This document shows positions 55,480 to 64,000 of a stretch of DNA of 64,000 bases, one piece after another. Numbering within the stretch: the stretch's first letter is position 1; each line of letters begins with the position of its first letter. Both the position numbers and the translations under genes were made by a program. This stretch comes from Nemertoderma westbladi. Taxonomy: Eukaryota; Xenacoelomorpha; Nemertodermatida; Nemertodermatidae. Under the pieces are notes generated by a model. The model was not told the DNA's origin, did no database searches, and saw only the letters and a program-made list of their open reading frames with translations. The stretch is from NCBI GenBank assembly GCA_032718475.1, contig JAUCBJ010007542.1, positions 51,096-115,095 of the forward strand, given 5' to 3'.

Positions 55480-56730
55480 TTAGATTGCTGGTCTTGCTAC
55501 GTTAAGTGGGGGGTTGTATGTATAGATCAGGTTAGCTTCCGTCGCTAGTAGTTCGGGTATGTTTGTGAATTGTTTTATGGCTGCGGTGCGTAGATTTTCT
55601 AAACCACAACCGTATATGTGTCTAGCTAGGAGTATGTCTTCGTGTGTTTTTCCGTCATTGGCTCGTGAGGGGTAGTGTCGTATGTTACGGTGTCCATTAA
55701 AGCGTTCGTGAAGTTTCTGTCTCGTTTGGCCTATGTAGTATAGAGTAGGGTGGCAGTGGCAGTGGCACCAGGCCAATTAACATACAGTGTGGGACTTACA
55801 TGTATAGTGTCCTTTTATCTTTTCACCCCATGGTGTCTGTTGTATGTTAGTGATAGTTTTGCATGTAAGGCAGCGGCTAGAGTTACATGGCTCATTAGTG
55901 GTGTTATTTGTGTGTGTTTGCGATTGAGTTTTATTTTTGGTTAGTATTTGTCCTAGTGATGTGGGGTTCTTCGTGACTACATTAATGCCGATGTCAAGAT
56001 CGTAGTTTTTGGAGTATCTACGTACAGTATTTTGGAACATGCCCTTCATCTGTTGGTTAGTGGATAGGTAAAATGTGGGTTTCGAGTTAGTGTCTTTAGG
56101 TCTAGTTTGGGGAGTCAAATGTCTAAGTTTGTTAAGGAGGTTCTGGGGGTATACTGCCTGAGTAGACATTCGCCAAGGAATTCGTCTCTGAGTTTGGTAT
56201 AGTCGTTAGACCGCTACATCTGCGGTGGATGCGTAGGAGTTGGCTACGAATTACGGATAGTAGTAATTTCTTATCGTGGAAGCTATTGTAGTGAATCGGG
56301 AGTTTATTGCTAGTTGGTTTTTTGTATAATGTAGTTGTTAGTGTTTCGTTGTTAATCTGTGTCAAGACGTCAAGGATAGGGAGTGATGTGTGGGAGTATT
56401 CAATGGTGAATTGTATATCAGAGTTTTGGAATAAGTCGTTACAAGAGGAGTTAGTGATTTTCTGTATGTTGTGAATGTCCTGTTCACTTAATATACGTTG
56501 TACTATACCATAGCTGTCGTCAACAAACCGTTTGTAGAAAGGAATAGGGTAAGTTGTATTATCGTCTGGGGGGGTTATGTTTGGATCCGAGGTTGAGGTA
56601 GTTTCGTTAGTTATGGTTATATTAGGATCTGAGATAGATAGGATAGTTTCTGGAATAGTGATGTTGGAATCTGGAGGTGTAAGGTTAGATATTGGGGTCG
56701 TTATTATTGGATCTGAGAAAACAATAGCAG
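55480..56730 (-). pseudogene. Penelope-like element: RT end and GIY-YIG nuclease
   Basis: 3' half of a Penelope-like retroelement. Near 56530 FYKRFVDDSYGI gives the RT catalytic FVDD; then SLPILDVL, LYKKPTSNKLPIHYNSFH and LLRIHRRCS complete the RT. After a frame change near 56150, YPQNLLNKLRHL and a Cys motif (CNSSRCLTC) form the linker. Last comes the GIY-YIG endonuclease: LYYIGQTRQKLHERFNGHR and ATEANLIYTYNPPLN. TAA at 55774-55776 interrupts between linker and nuclease, beside a GCCACT repeat. Upstream of FVDD the frame has an unusual Ser-Asp-Pro-Asn-Ile-Thr repeat section (56570-56720), and the RT N-terminus is missing. Confidence 0.87.
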
Positions 56731-57063
56731 TTAATTTTTAATTAAAAAGTTAATAAAAAAAATTAATGAGTTTCTTATTTAGAATTTGATTTCTATTTTA
56801 TATTTACCAATATCTCAATTTATTTATTATTTCCTGAATCGAAGTAATTATAAAAAGCAATTTAACTTAGAAACCAATAGTAACTCTAACACATGCATCT
56901 GGCCCCTGTTTTACTTAGGCGTAATTGTCAAGGGTCAACTGCTCAGGGGGACCACCGTAGGTAGGGGAAATATAATCCGTATTCATTCTTTAATGCACTA
57001 CACATCTTATCATGATAAAGGACCCCTATAATTAAAAATGTTCATTTTCAGTATACTGTTTAA

Positions 57064-58478
57064 CCCTATTAAACCCGGGGGGGGGGGGTCAATATGACCC
57101 CCCCGTGGTTTTTTTATTATAATTTTTTGAGACGTTTTTTGAAAATTACATTTCATTAAATATGAATTGTAACATCTCTATTTTTGATTTACACCGGTTT
57201 TTTGGTGTTAGAAATTGGATGGAATTCATATCAATTGATTTAGAAATTTCAAACTTGTAGTTTTCGGCGGGTGCCAAATTTTGGTGCCAGCACCAAATTT
57301 TGAAATATGTCAATTTTGTTAATTGATTGTTTGAAACTTGTTTTTTACGCAATTGGGGTTTTTTGGGGTTATGGTTTCGATGAAATATATACGAGTTGCA
57401 CCAAGCGTATCAAACTTGTATTTTTCGGTGCGGGGTGCAAATTTTGGTGTTAGCACGAAATTATGAAAATCCATTCAATAGTTAAAATTGCTTGTGCAAT
57501 TTATTTTTTGCGTTTTAGAGGTTTATGGCTGTTCTGAATTCAATGGAATATATAATTATCGAACTAGACATCTTAAACTTGTATTTTTCGGAAGTGGGTG
57601 CAAAATGTGGTGCTAGCACCAAATTTTGAAACCATCAAATATATCAATTGATTGTGTCACCTTGTTTCTTGCGTTATACGGGTTTGTGAGGGTTCTGAAT
57701 TCAATGGAATCAGTAAAAATTTCATAAGAGTTTTCAAACTTGTATTTTTCGCTGGTGGGTGAAAATTGTTGTGCCAGCACCAAATTTTGGAAAATAAGCA
57801 AATTGATCAGTAGATAGTATTATCTTGTTTCTTGCGTTATACGGGTTTATGAGGGTCCTGAATCCGATGGAATCAATAAAAACAGCACTGGACATCGCAA
57901 ACTTGTACTTTTTGGTGATGGGTACGAAATTTGGTGCTAGCACCAAAATTTGCCAAATTACGCCGAAAAATACAAGTAGCAATGATCTGGCATATTAGAA
58001 ATGTATTCCATTAGAATCAGCGCCCTAGAAAACCTGAAAATGTGAATTTATAGCATCGTATAAGTGAATTAAAATTTTTGTGTTCTAACTGAAAAGTGCT
58101 GGTTACTTGTTTTTTTAATTTTTTTCCTACACAGAGAGGACTAAACAGCCATTTATAGTAATCATATCATTTTTAAATATTTTCCAATGTATTTTGCGCC
58201 CCAGAAAACCTGTATTGAAAAACAATTAGCCGAAAAATTTAACTTTCAAATTTTGTGAAAATTGTGCACTACTTGTAATTTTGGTGCTGCAATATAACCA
58301 CCCCAGTACATTTTTTCGAAAATTTTTTCTTTGTCGGATCCAGACTAGTGATACCTACGTACAAACAAAAAATCGGACGTTTTCGTAAAAATTTGTAGAT
58401 TTTAGAGGGGTGGGGTCAATATGACCCCCCCCCCCCCCCCCGGTATTTGTAACATTTTCTAGCCCGGTACTAATAGGG
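57064..58478. mobile_element. piggyBac-like non-autonomous element, complete
   Basis: Flanked by TTAA at 57060-57063 and 58479-58482, the piggyBac target. Ends are inverted: CCCTATTAAACCCGGG on the left, and on the right the complement of CCCTATTAGTACCGGG (13 of 16). Subterminal G/C runs around TCAATATGA form hairpins at both ends (57077-57104 and 58415-58441). The interior has five tandem units of about 160 bp and no transposase, so it depends on a helper. Confidence 0.85.
57218..57985. repeat. Five ~160-bp tandem units with palindromic core
   Basis: Each unit has AAACTTGTATTTTTCGG, a GGGTGCAAA-type spacer and the palindrome TTTGGTGCTAGCACCAAA or a variant, then a part ending in TTGCGTTATACGGGTTT. 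Palindromes lie near 57282, 57443, 57608, 57770 and 57932, a period of about 160-166 bp. Units differ by many substitutions, so the array is old. Confidence 0.85.
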
Positions 58479-58639
58479 TTAATAGTGTCTCTTTTAATAT
58501 ACAAGTAATATGATTTATCATCAATTTATTTAATTTGTAGCTATATCTTGTTAATCTATTATCTATATTAACAAATATCAATTAATTCCTTCTATAACTT
58601 AGTTACTATATCGTCTCCTCTGTTTTCAATTTAATTCCC

Positions 58640-58805
58640 CCTGGCTATAAATAACCACAACCCTGAAGAAGCAGTCCTAGAGCACATACAGATTTCAGAA
58701 GAGGTCGTAGGTGCAGGTATTTCATCCTTAAAAACGAATGGATCTCCTGGTATCGATGGAATAAGTAACAGAGTTATTAAATCATTATCCGGCTCTTTAA
58801 TAGTT
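58640..58805 (+). pseudogene. LINE RT fragment, N-terminal
   Basis: Open frame with ISSLKTNGSPGIDGISNRVIKSL, matching the 'LK.NKSPGxDGI' start of LINE reverse transcriptases. It ends within about 55 codons. The similar fragment at 60775-61043 continues with later RT motifs and may be part of the same ancestral copy, separated by about 2 kb of repeats. Confidence 0.65.
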
Positions 58806-58834
58806 GGTCTAACTACAAAACTAAACTAAACTAA

Positions 58835-59190
58835 ACTTTCAAACTAAACCAACCAGTTAATGTTTGCTTTGACAGAGAGTGGTTGCCTATACAAACAGTA
58901 TGGGTGTACTGAGTATAATAATCTTGGCAACCTCATCGATTTATTACTAAGCCTTCTGTAGAAATGCATTACATAAGCCATTTTTCATCATGACACCAGC
59001 TGTTATTGGTGTTATTTTACCATTGCGCCTATGGCGTTTTTTCGTTTATGTCTATTTTTCGAGCCCACGGCTCATGGACGAAATAGCGGAACATACCAGG
59101 GACCTTAGAATCGCGGTATCAAGCCACTGTGAAAATGTCATCAAAATCGTTAGAGTAGTTTTGGCTGTAGATCAGTCAGTCAGTCAGTCA

Positions 59191-59233
<43 letters not shown>

Positions 59234-59250
59234 TCGAGCAATTCTTACAG
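58835..59250 (+). repeat. Repeat R, copy 1, ending in (CAGT/CAGC)n
   Basis: About 410 bp nearly identical to 60345-60760: ACAGTATGGGTGTACT, ACCAGCTGT, ATTTTACCATTGCGCCTATG, CATACCAGGGACCTTAGAAT, then GATCAGTCAGTCAG passing into CAGC units. An open stretch is produced by the tetranucleotide run and its flank in both copies, but I see no sign that it is a gene. Confidence 0.8.
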
Positions 59251-59524
59251 TAATGAACCTCTCGGTTCCTAACTAGAGACGGCGTCAAGACGCCGTTAAG
59301 CAAGTCGGAAGTCGTCAATCAAAGGTAAGTTCCCTCAACAATGTTTACCTTTGTTCAGAAGGGAAGTGTTATTTATCTATGGTCAGAGAGAGATCCCACT
59401 CTGTAATTTGGCAATTGCTCAAATCCATTCAGCTGAATGACTCAGTAGAGTAAACTAAAGTAAATTCCCTCAGCCTCAACAATGTTTGCCTATGGTGTGA
59501 AGGGAATCTGACAGAGAATAATCT

Positions 59525-60225
59525 TAGCCACTAAATGTCATTCACCTAACAAAACATTTTGAATGCCACAGTGATTAACCCAATACAGATAATAAGCAGT
59601 TATTTTTATATTTCAAACTATAATGTTAGTGTAAGCCTTACAGAGTATCAGTATGAGGCTGAGTAAACATTCCGCCTTATAAGCATACAGCCTCCACAGT
59701 ATTAATGTTGGCCAAAAGATTTAAAAATAAAATACAGTGCAATAGTACTCTGTAACCTACAGTCATTCAGCTTGCACTAAATATCAATCACCTATAAAAC
59801 ATTTAAACATTTTGAATGCCACAGTGTGTAACCTGATACAGATAATAAGCAGTGATTTTTATGTTTTAAACTATAACGTTAGTGTTAGCCTTACAGTGTA
59901 TCACTATGAAGCTGAGTAAACATTCGCCTTATAAGCATACAACCTCCAAAGTATTAATGTTGGACGAAAGATTTAAAAATAAAATACAGTGCAGTAGTAC
60001 TCTGTAACTAACAGTCATTCAGCTTGCACTAAATGTCAATCAACTATAAAACATTTTGAATGCCACAGTGATTATTAACCCAATACAGATAATAAGAAGT
60101 GATTTTTATATTTCAAACTATAATGTTAGTCTTAGCCTTACAGAGTATCAGTATAAGGCTGAGTAAACATTCCACCTTATAAGCATACAGCCTCCACAGT
60201 ATTAATGTTGGCATAATGTAGCCGA
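59525..60225. repeat. Tandem triplet of a ~245-bp unit
   Basis: Three units starting near 59525, 59770 and 60021, each with ACATTTTGAATGCCACAGTG, CAATACAGATAATAAG, AACTATAA.GTTAGT, CTTATAAGCATACA and CAGTATTAATGTTGG. Units are about 90 percent alike by eye. A lone diverged copy is at 1437-1695. It lies between the two copies of repeat R, so the whole 58835-60760 may be one duplicated element. Confidence 0.8.
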
Positions 60226-60344
60226 TACACTGTATACCTAATAGTCATTCAGCAGGGGGAAGAGTTATTCAGCTGAGGCGGTAATAGATTGCAAACTAAA
60301 CCAAACAGTTGACAGCCTCATCGATTTATACTAAGCCTGTGTAG

Positions 60345-60760
60345 AACCACAAACTAAATCAACCAGTTAATATTTGCTTTGACAGAGAGTGCAGGGCCTA
60401 AACAAACAGTATGGGTGTACTAAGTACAATAATCTTGGCAACCTCATCGATTTATACTAAGCCTTGTGTAGAAATGCATTACATAAGCCATTTTTCATCA
60501 GGACACCAGCTGTCATTGATGTTATTTTACCATTGCGCCTATGGCGTTTTTTCGTTTATCTCTATTTTTCGAGCCCAGAGGCTATGGACGGAGTAGCCGA
60601 TCATACCAGGGACCTTAGAATCGTGGTATCTAGTCGCTGTGAAAATTTCATCAAATTCGTTAGAGCAGTTTTGGCTGTAGATCAGTCAGTCAGTCAGCCA
60701 GCCAGTCAGCCAGCCAGTCAGCCAGCCAGTCAGCCAGTCAGTCAACAATTCTTACAGTAA
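60345..60760 (+). repeat. Repeat R, copy 2, ending in (CAGT/CAGC)n
   Basis: Second copy of 58835-59250 in the same orientation, differing by scattered substitutions and in the arrangement of the terminal CAGT and CAGC units. It is followed by TTCTTACAGTAAT in both copies. Confidence 0.8.
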
Positions 60761-60774
60761 TCAAGTCTAACGAC

Positions 60775-61043
60775 TTGCTAATTATCGACCTATAGCTATA
60801 GCCTCAATATTTAGTAAATTATTTGAGTATATCCTATCTCGTATTGAATCTCAGTTAATTGTAAGCGATTATCAGTACTCGTTTAAACGCCGTAGTCACG
60901 TAGCAATTACTCTTCTGTAGTGTATAATCGTTTAAAGGTGGCATATAATAGGGCGGCTAGGTTGTTATTCTCCATACAAAGTGGTTACAGTACGTCCCTC
61001 TTCTTTGGAAATAACAATCTACCATGTTTCATACAAAGTTACA
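60775..61043 (+). pseudogene. LINE RT fragment, internally deleted
   Basis: Begins ANYRPIAIASIFSKLFEYIL and continues VSDYQYSFKRRSH (RT motifs 1-2), then near 60905 jumps to YNRLKVAYNRAARLLFSIQSG, a segment normally found in the C-terminal region about 300 residues later. The palm with the catalytic Asp residues is therefore deleted. The right end stops at about 61043 where the inverted piggyBac-like copy begins. Confidence 0.75.
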
Positions 61044-61930
61044 ATTCTCGGCTAATTGTTTTTGAATACAGGTTTTCTGGGGCGCAAATAGATTGGAAAA
61101 TATTTAAAAATGAAATGGTTACTATAAATGGCTGTTTAGTACTCTCTGCGTAGGAAAAAAATGAAAAAAAACAAGTAACTAGCACTTTTCAGTTTGAACA
61201 CAACATTTTTAATTCACTTATACGATGCTATAAATTCACATTTTTAGGTTTTCTTGGGCGCTGATACTAATGGAATACATTTCTAATATGCCAGATCATT
61301 GCAACTTGTATTTTTCGGCGTAATTTGGCAAATTTTGGTGCTAGCGCCAAATTTCGTACCCATCACCGAAAAGTACAAGTTTGCGATGTCCAGTGCTGTT
61401 TTTATTGATTCCATCGGATTCAGGACGCTCATAAACCCGTATAAAGCAAGAAACAAGATAATACTATCTTCTGATCAATTTGTTTATTTTCCAAAATTTG
61501 GTGCTGGCACAACAATTTTCACCCACCGGCGAAAAATACAAGATTGAAAACTCTTATGAAATTTTTACTGATTCCATTGAATTCAGAACCCTCACAAACG
61601 CGTATAACGCAAGAAACAAAGTGAAACAATCAATTGATATATTTGATGGATTTCAAATTTTGGTGCTAGCACCACATTTTGCACCCACTTCCGAAAAATA
61701 CAAGTTTGATATGTCTAGTTAGATAATTATATATTCCATTGAATTCAAAACACCCATAAACCTCTATAACGCAAGAAATATATTGTTACAAGCAATTTTA
61801 TCTATTGAATGGATTTTCAAAATTTCGTGCCAGCACCAAAATTTGCACACAGCACCGAAAAATACAAGTTTGATACGCTTGGTGCAACTCGTATATATTT
61901 CATCGAAAACAGAACCCCATACACATAAAA
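61043..61930. mobile_element. piggyBac-like element, partial inverted copy
   Basis: Reverse complement of about 57365-58250 of the complete element, including four of the 160-bp units (palindromes near 61334, 61497, 61660 and 61830). Both termini, the TTAA sites and the G/C hairpins are missing. Divergence by eye is similar to that between units. Confidence 0.85.
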
Positions 61931-61945
61931 CCCTTAGGTACTCTT

Positions 61946-62018
61946 ATGGCATAGTGGTCAGATGGTTAAGGCGTTGGTTACATTACAGATAGGTTACGAG
62001 TTCGAATCCCGGTTGGGA
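61946..62018 (+). tRNA. tRNA-like SINE head
   Basis: GGCATAGTGGTCAGATGGTTAA contains a box A-like TAGTGGTCAGATGG, and GAGTTCGAATCCC (about 61998-62010) is a good box B. The region between lacks a clean anticodon stem, so it is a pseudo-tRNA or SINE head rather than a working tRNA gene. The following sequence is not recognised as a known SINE body. Confidence 0.55.
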
Positions 62019-62066
62019 AATTTGTATTTTGGGGCCATTTATTTTTCATTCGGTGCTAATTGGTGG

Positions 62067-62345
62067 ACCAATGAGAAGCGTACAACGTAGCGAGAGATGA
62101 GCCAGGCCAATCATAGGGCATAAATTATCTTATTGCTCAAATGTGAGGCAATGGAAAATTCTGTTAGGATTCCATGTCCCAGATTAGTGTAAGGGCTGGA
62201 TTGCGTTGAACGATGAGCTGGGCCAATCATAGGGCATAAAGCACTTTATTGCTCAAATGTGAAGCTGTGGAAAATTCTGTTTGGTTTCCATGTGCGATAT
62301 TTAGTATAAAAGGCCGGTTTGCCTTCGGTTATCACTTCTACTTCT
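62067..62345 (+). promoter_or_regulatory. Duplicated CCAAT/TATA promoter-like block
   Basis: Two tandem 116-bp units (62096-62211 and 62212-62327) share GGCCAATCATAGGGCATAAA, TTATTGCTCAAATGTGA and GGAAAATTCTGTT. CCAAT boxes lie at 62069, 62107 and 62223. In the second unit only, TATAAAAGG is present at 62305-62313, which would start transcription near 62335. Possible downstream features are an ATG at 62440 in a 14-codon frame (MFSFGPTLGQ...) and a GAAAG|GTAAGA donor near 62628. This could be a gene promoter or the promoter of an unrecognised LTR element. Confidence 0.5.
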
Positions 62346-62628
62346 TGTAAAATTTACCCTTCTTAGTTTATTTGGTTTCTTGTTGAAACTTTGTTTGATA
62401 AATCCTTTGTAAAACTGTAAATACTGCAAATTCCTGAACATGTTTTCTTTTGGTCCAACTTTGGGACAGCCAAACATCGGGTAGATGGCAGCCTAGACCG
62501 TTAGGCCGTCAGCAACGCAGGGAAAAGATGTCCACAACACGCTAGCACCCACATTGGATTGACCGCGCACCCCCATTGCCCTTCGAAATGCTCAACTTGC
62601 CATGCAGCGCCCGCTTTGTGAGAAAGGT

Positions 62629-64000
62629 AAGACTTTGTTCGACGCCCTTGCCCGCCGTAAGACCTATAGATCATGGTAAGCGTGACGCCGTCCTGGACGC
62701 CGCAAATTTAGGATCAAATAATTATATTCAGACAGAAACACCCCCCCCCCCCTTTTGTCAGTCCTACGAACCCCTGGGTTAACCTGTACTTCCTACAGGT
62801 GCGAACTATTGCCATTCATCAGTACGCGAGTACATAGGTACGGACAGCATATGTTCCATAATTTAGTGATTCGTAGTACTGACTGTTTGGTACCAGTTCG
62901 CTTTGTAGAATGTACATTAGTACCCCCCCCCCCCTGTCTGGAGTTAGCTATTTGATCAGGCAAGGAGTATTTCTGCTACCGGCACACTGCTTGGCCTAGG
63001 GAGGTTTTATTAATATCCTACCGCTCCTTGCCACGCACTGATAGGTATTGCTGCTAACTACCGCAGCAACAAAGTTCTAGAATTAAATTAGTATACCAGA
63101 TCAGCTAACGTACGGTAGCGATTAACCCCTATTTATTATCTTACAACCAGAATCTGGTATTAGTGCCGATCACGGGTGTAGTTACTAACACCGTGGTTGC
63201 CCATTGGGTTGTGGATAGGAAGGAGAGAGCTTTGGCGTCATTTGTGAGTATAAAGTTCTACAAAACGCGACTAGTTTATTTTAGTAGCTAGCGCACGGTA
63301 TCATTTCGGTCAGAAAATTACTAAAACCTAGTAAAAAGGAAATACACGAAATTGTTTTATTTGTAACACACCCACACACACACGCCCTAAAACATATTCG
63401 CCCTTAGAGTTCTACTAGCTATAGCGCACTATACATTATTTTAGGTAGAAATTATCTGTATTTGTAAAATTAGGATCTGATATTTAGTTACGGCAAGAAG
63501 GAGTATTTCACTTTCGTTATTAAACTGTTGTTTTCTGCGCAGCAGTATTGTTACATTTAGGCCTGACCCTTTAGACTGATTTCGTAAAGGGGGATCAGTT
63601 ATTGTTACATTAGGCACGACCCCTTTCGACTGATTTAGGACTGAATCAGTGTTGTTACGCTAGGTCTGTTAACCCACTAGCTCGTATATAAACCATATAA
63701 ATCACACCGCGGCAAGTTACTGTATTTAGGACTGTCAGTGATAGTTAGGATTCGCTGCGCGGGGATTGTTTTCCCGTGAGTTTGGTCTGTTACTGTAACT
63801 GTACATCTGCCTCACTGGTTAGAGGACAGGTATCCTTTTGTCTAGTACGTAGGCATTAGACCCGCTCACGTACATAGAATAGATACTAGGCTCTGTTCCT
63901 CGCCAGTAGTCGTTTGTGTATTGTATCTGTTTGTTTAGATATCCTGGACTGGGATTTGTTGTCAGATACTGTACGAGCCCGTATACATTACTACAGCGTC
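62629..64000. other. Unassigned stretch to window end
   Basis: No coding region supported. It holds two C12 runs (62741-62752, 62923-62934), a short CA repeat near 63369-63382, three imperfect tandem units of about 52 bp (63548-63665, sharing TTGTTACATTAGG, GACCC and GACTGATTT), and TATATAAACC at 63686. If 62305 is a real promoter this would be an intron. Confidence 0.4.
63548..63665. repeat. Three imperfect ~52-bp tandem units before a TATA-like motif
   Basis: Units begin near 63548, 63600 and 63650 with ATTGTTACATT or GTTGTTACGCT, followed by AGGC, GACCC and GACTGATTT (the third is shortened). TATATAAACC follows 20 bp later. The arrangement resembles upstream elements of a promoter or LTR, but it is cut by the end of the window and cannot be tested here. 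Confidence 0.55.

Noticed and set aside
57146-57982. Several short frames in the piggyBac-like element, with relatives at 61299-61722
   Set aside because: They are translations of the 160-bp tandem units and the palindrome, not a transposase.
58990-59253. Open frame with Ser-Gln-Pro-Ala repeats, also at 60464-60760
   Set aside because: Produced by a CAGT/CAGC tetranucleotide run in a non-coding repeat present twice; no start context or conservation of protein over DNA.

Overview
The window is AT-rich animal nuclear DNA, almost certainly from an invertebrate (probably marine; the phylum cannot be fixed from sequence alone). The reasons are one host-type gene with a GT-AG intron and a fibrinogen-related domain, plus an animal-style set of transposable elements: DIRS tyrosine-recombinase, Ty3/Gypsy, two BEL/Pao copies, a Penelope-like element with a GIY-YIG nuclease, several LINE fragments, tRNA-derived SINEs and piggyBac-like (TTAA) non-autonomous elements. 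There are no bacterial-type operons, ribosome binding sites or CRISPR arrays. The palindromes TACCGGTA and TAGGCCTA recur, and poly(G)/poly(C) runs of 12-25 nt are frequent.

Layout. 1-2282: repeat debris. 2283-4655 (+): a two-exon gene for a type II membrane protein with a Pro/Thr stalk and a C-terminal fibrinogen-related domain; its intron holds a foldback repeat and a C25 run. 6831-11573 (-): an unclassified block of about 1,500 codons with a canonical CCHC zinc knuckle and a basic tail, damaged by two in-frame stops, one frame slip and a Cys-tRNA-like SINE. 12681-16662 (-): a nearly whole DIRS element (gag, RT-RNase H, tyrosine recombinase). 16875-18545 (+): a 5'-truncated LINE with a 12-bp target duplication. 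18546-20340: gene-free DNA with about six copies of a 17-bp quasi-palindrome. 20715-24887 (+): a Gypsy element whose gag start codon lies in a piggyBac-like fragment; only the 3' LTR is seen.

25098-36475 (-) and 37859-46540 (-): two decayed, same-orientation BEL/Pao copies with different lesions, separated by a 24-bp minisatellite fused in frame to a foreign RT fragment. Copy A carries a 3-kb non-coding insert in its integrase. 46545-46906 (+): a LINE RT fragment. 48245-54750: non-coding repeats, including a 4.3-kb inverted-repeat structure with an internally flipped segment, a roughly 2-kb family in about three copies, and a second, deleted copy of the LINE. 55480-56730 (-): a Penelope-like 3' half. 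57064-58478: a complete piggyBac-like non-autonomous element with five 160-bp internal repeats; part of a second copy lies inverted at 61043-61930. Between them are LINE RT scraps, a 245-bp tandem triplet and (CAGT/CAGC)n tracts. 61946-64000: a tRNA-like SINE head, a duplicated CCAAT/TATA promoter-like block and unassigned sequence.

No genes here appear to act together as a host pathway. The fibrinogen-domain gene is the one convincing host gene; nearly everything else is layered mobile DNA. The best candidate for something undescribed is the 6831-11573 block.
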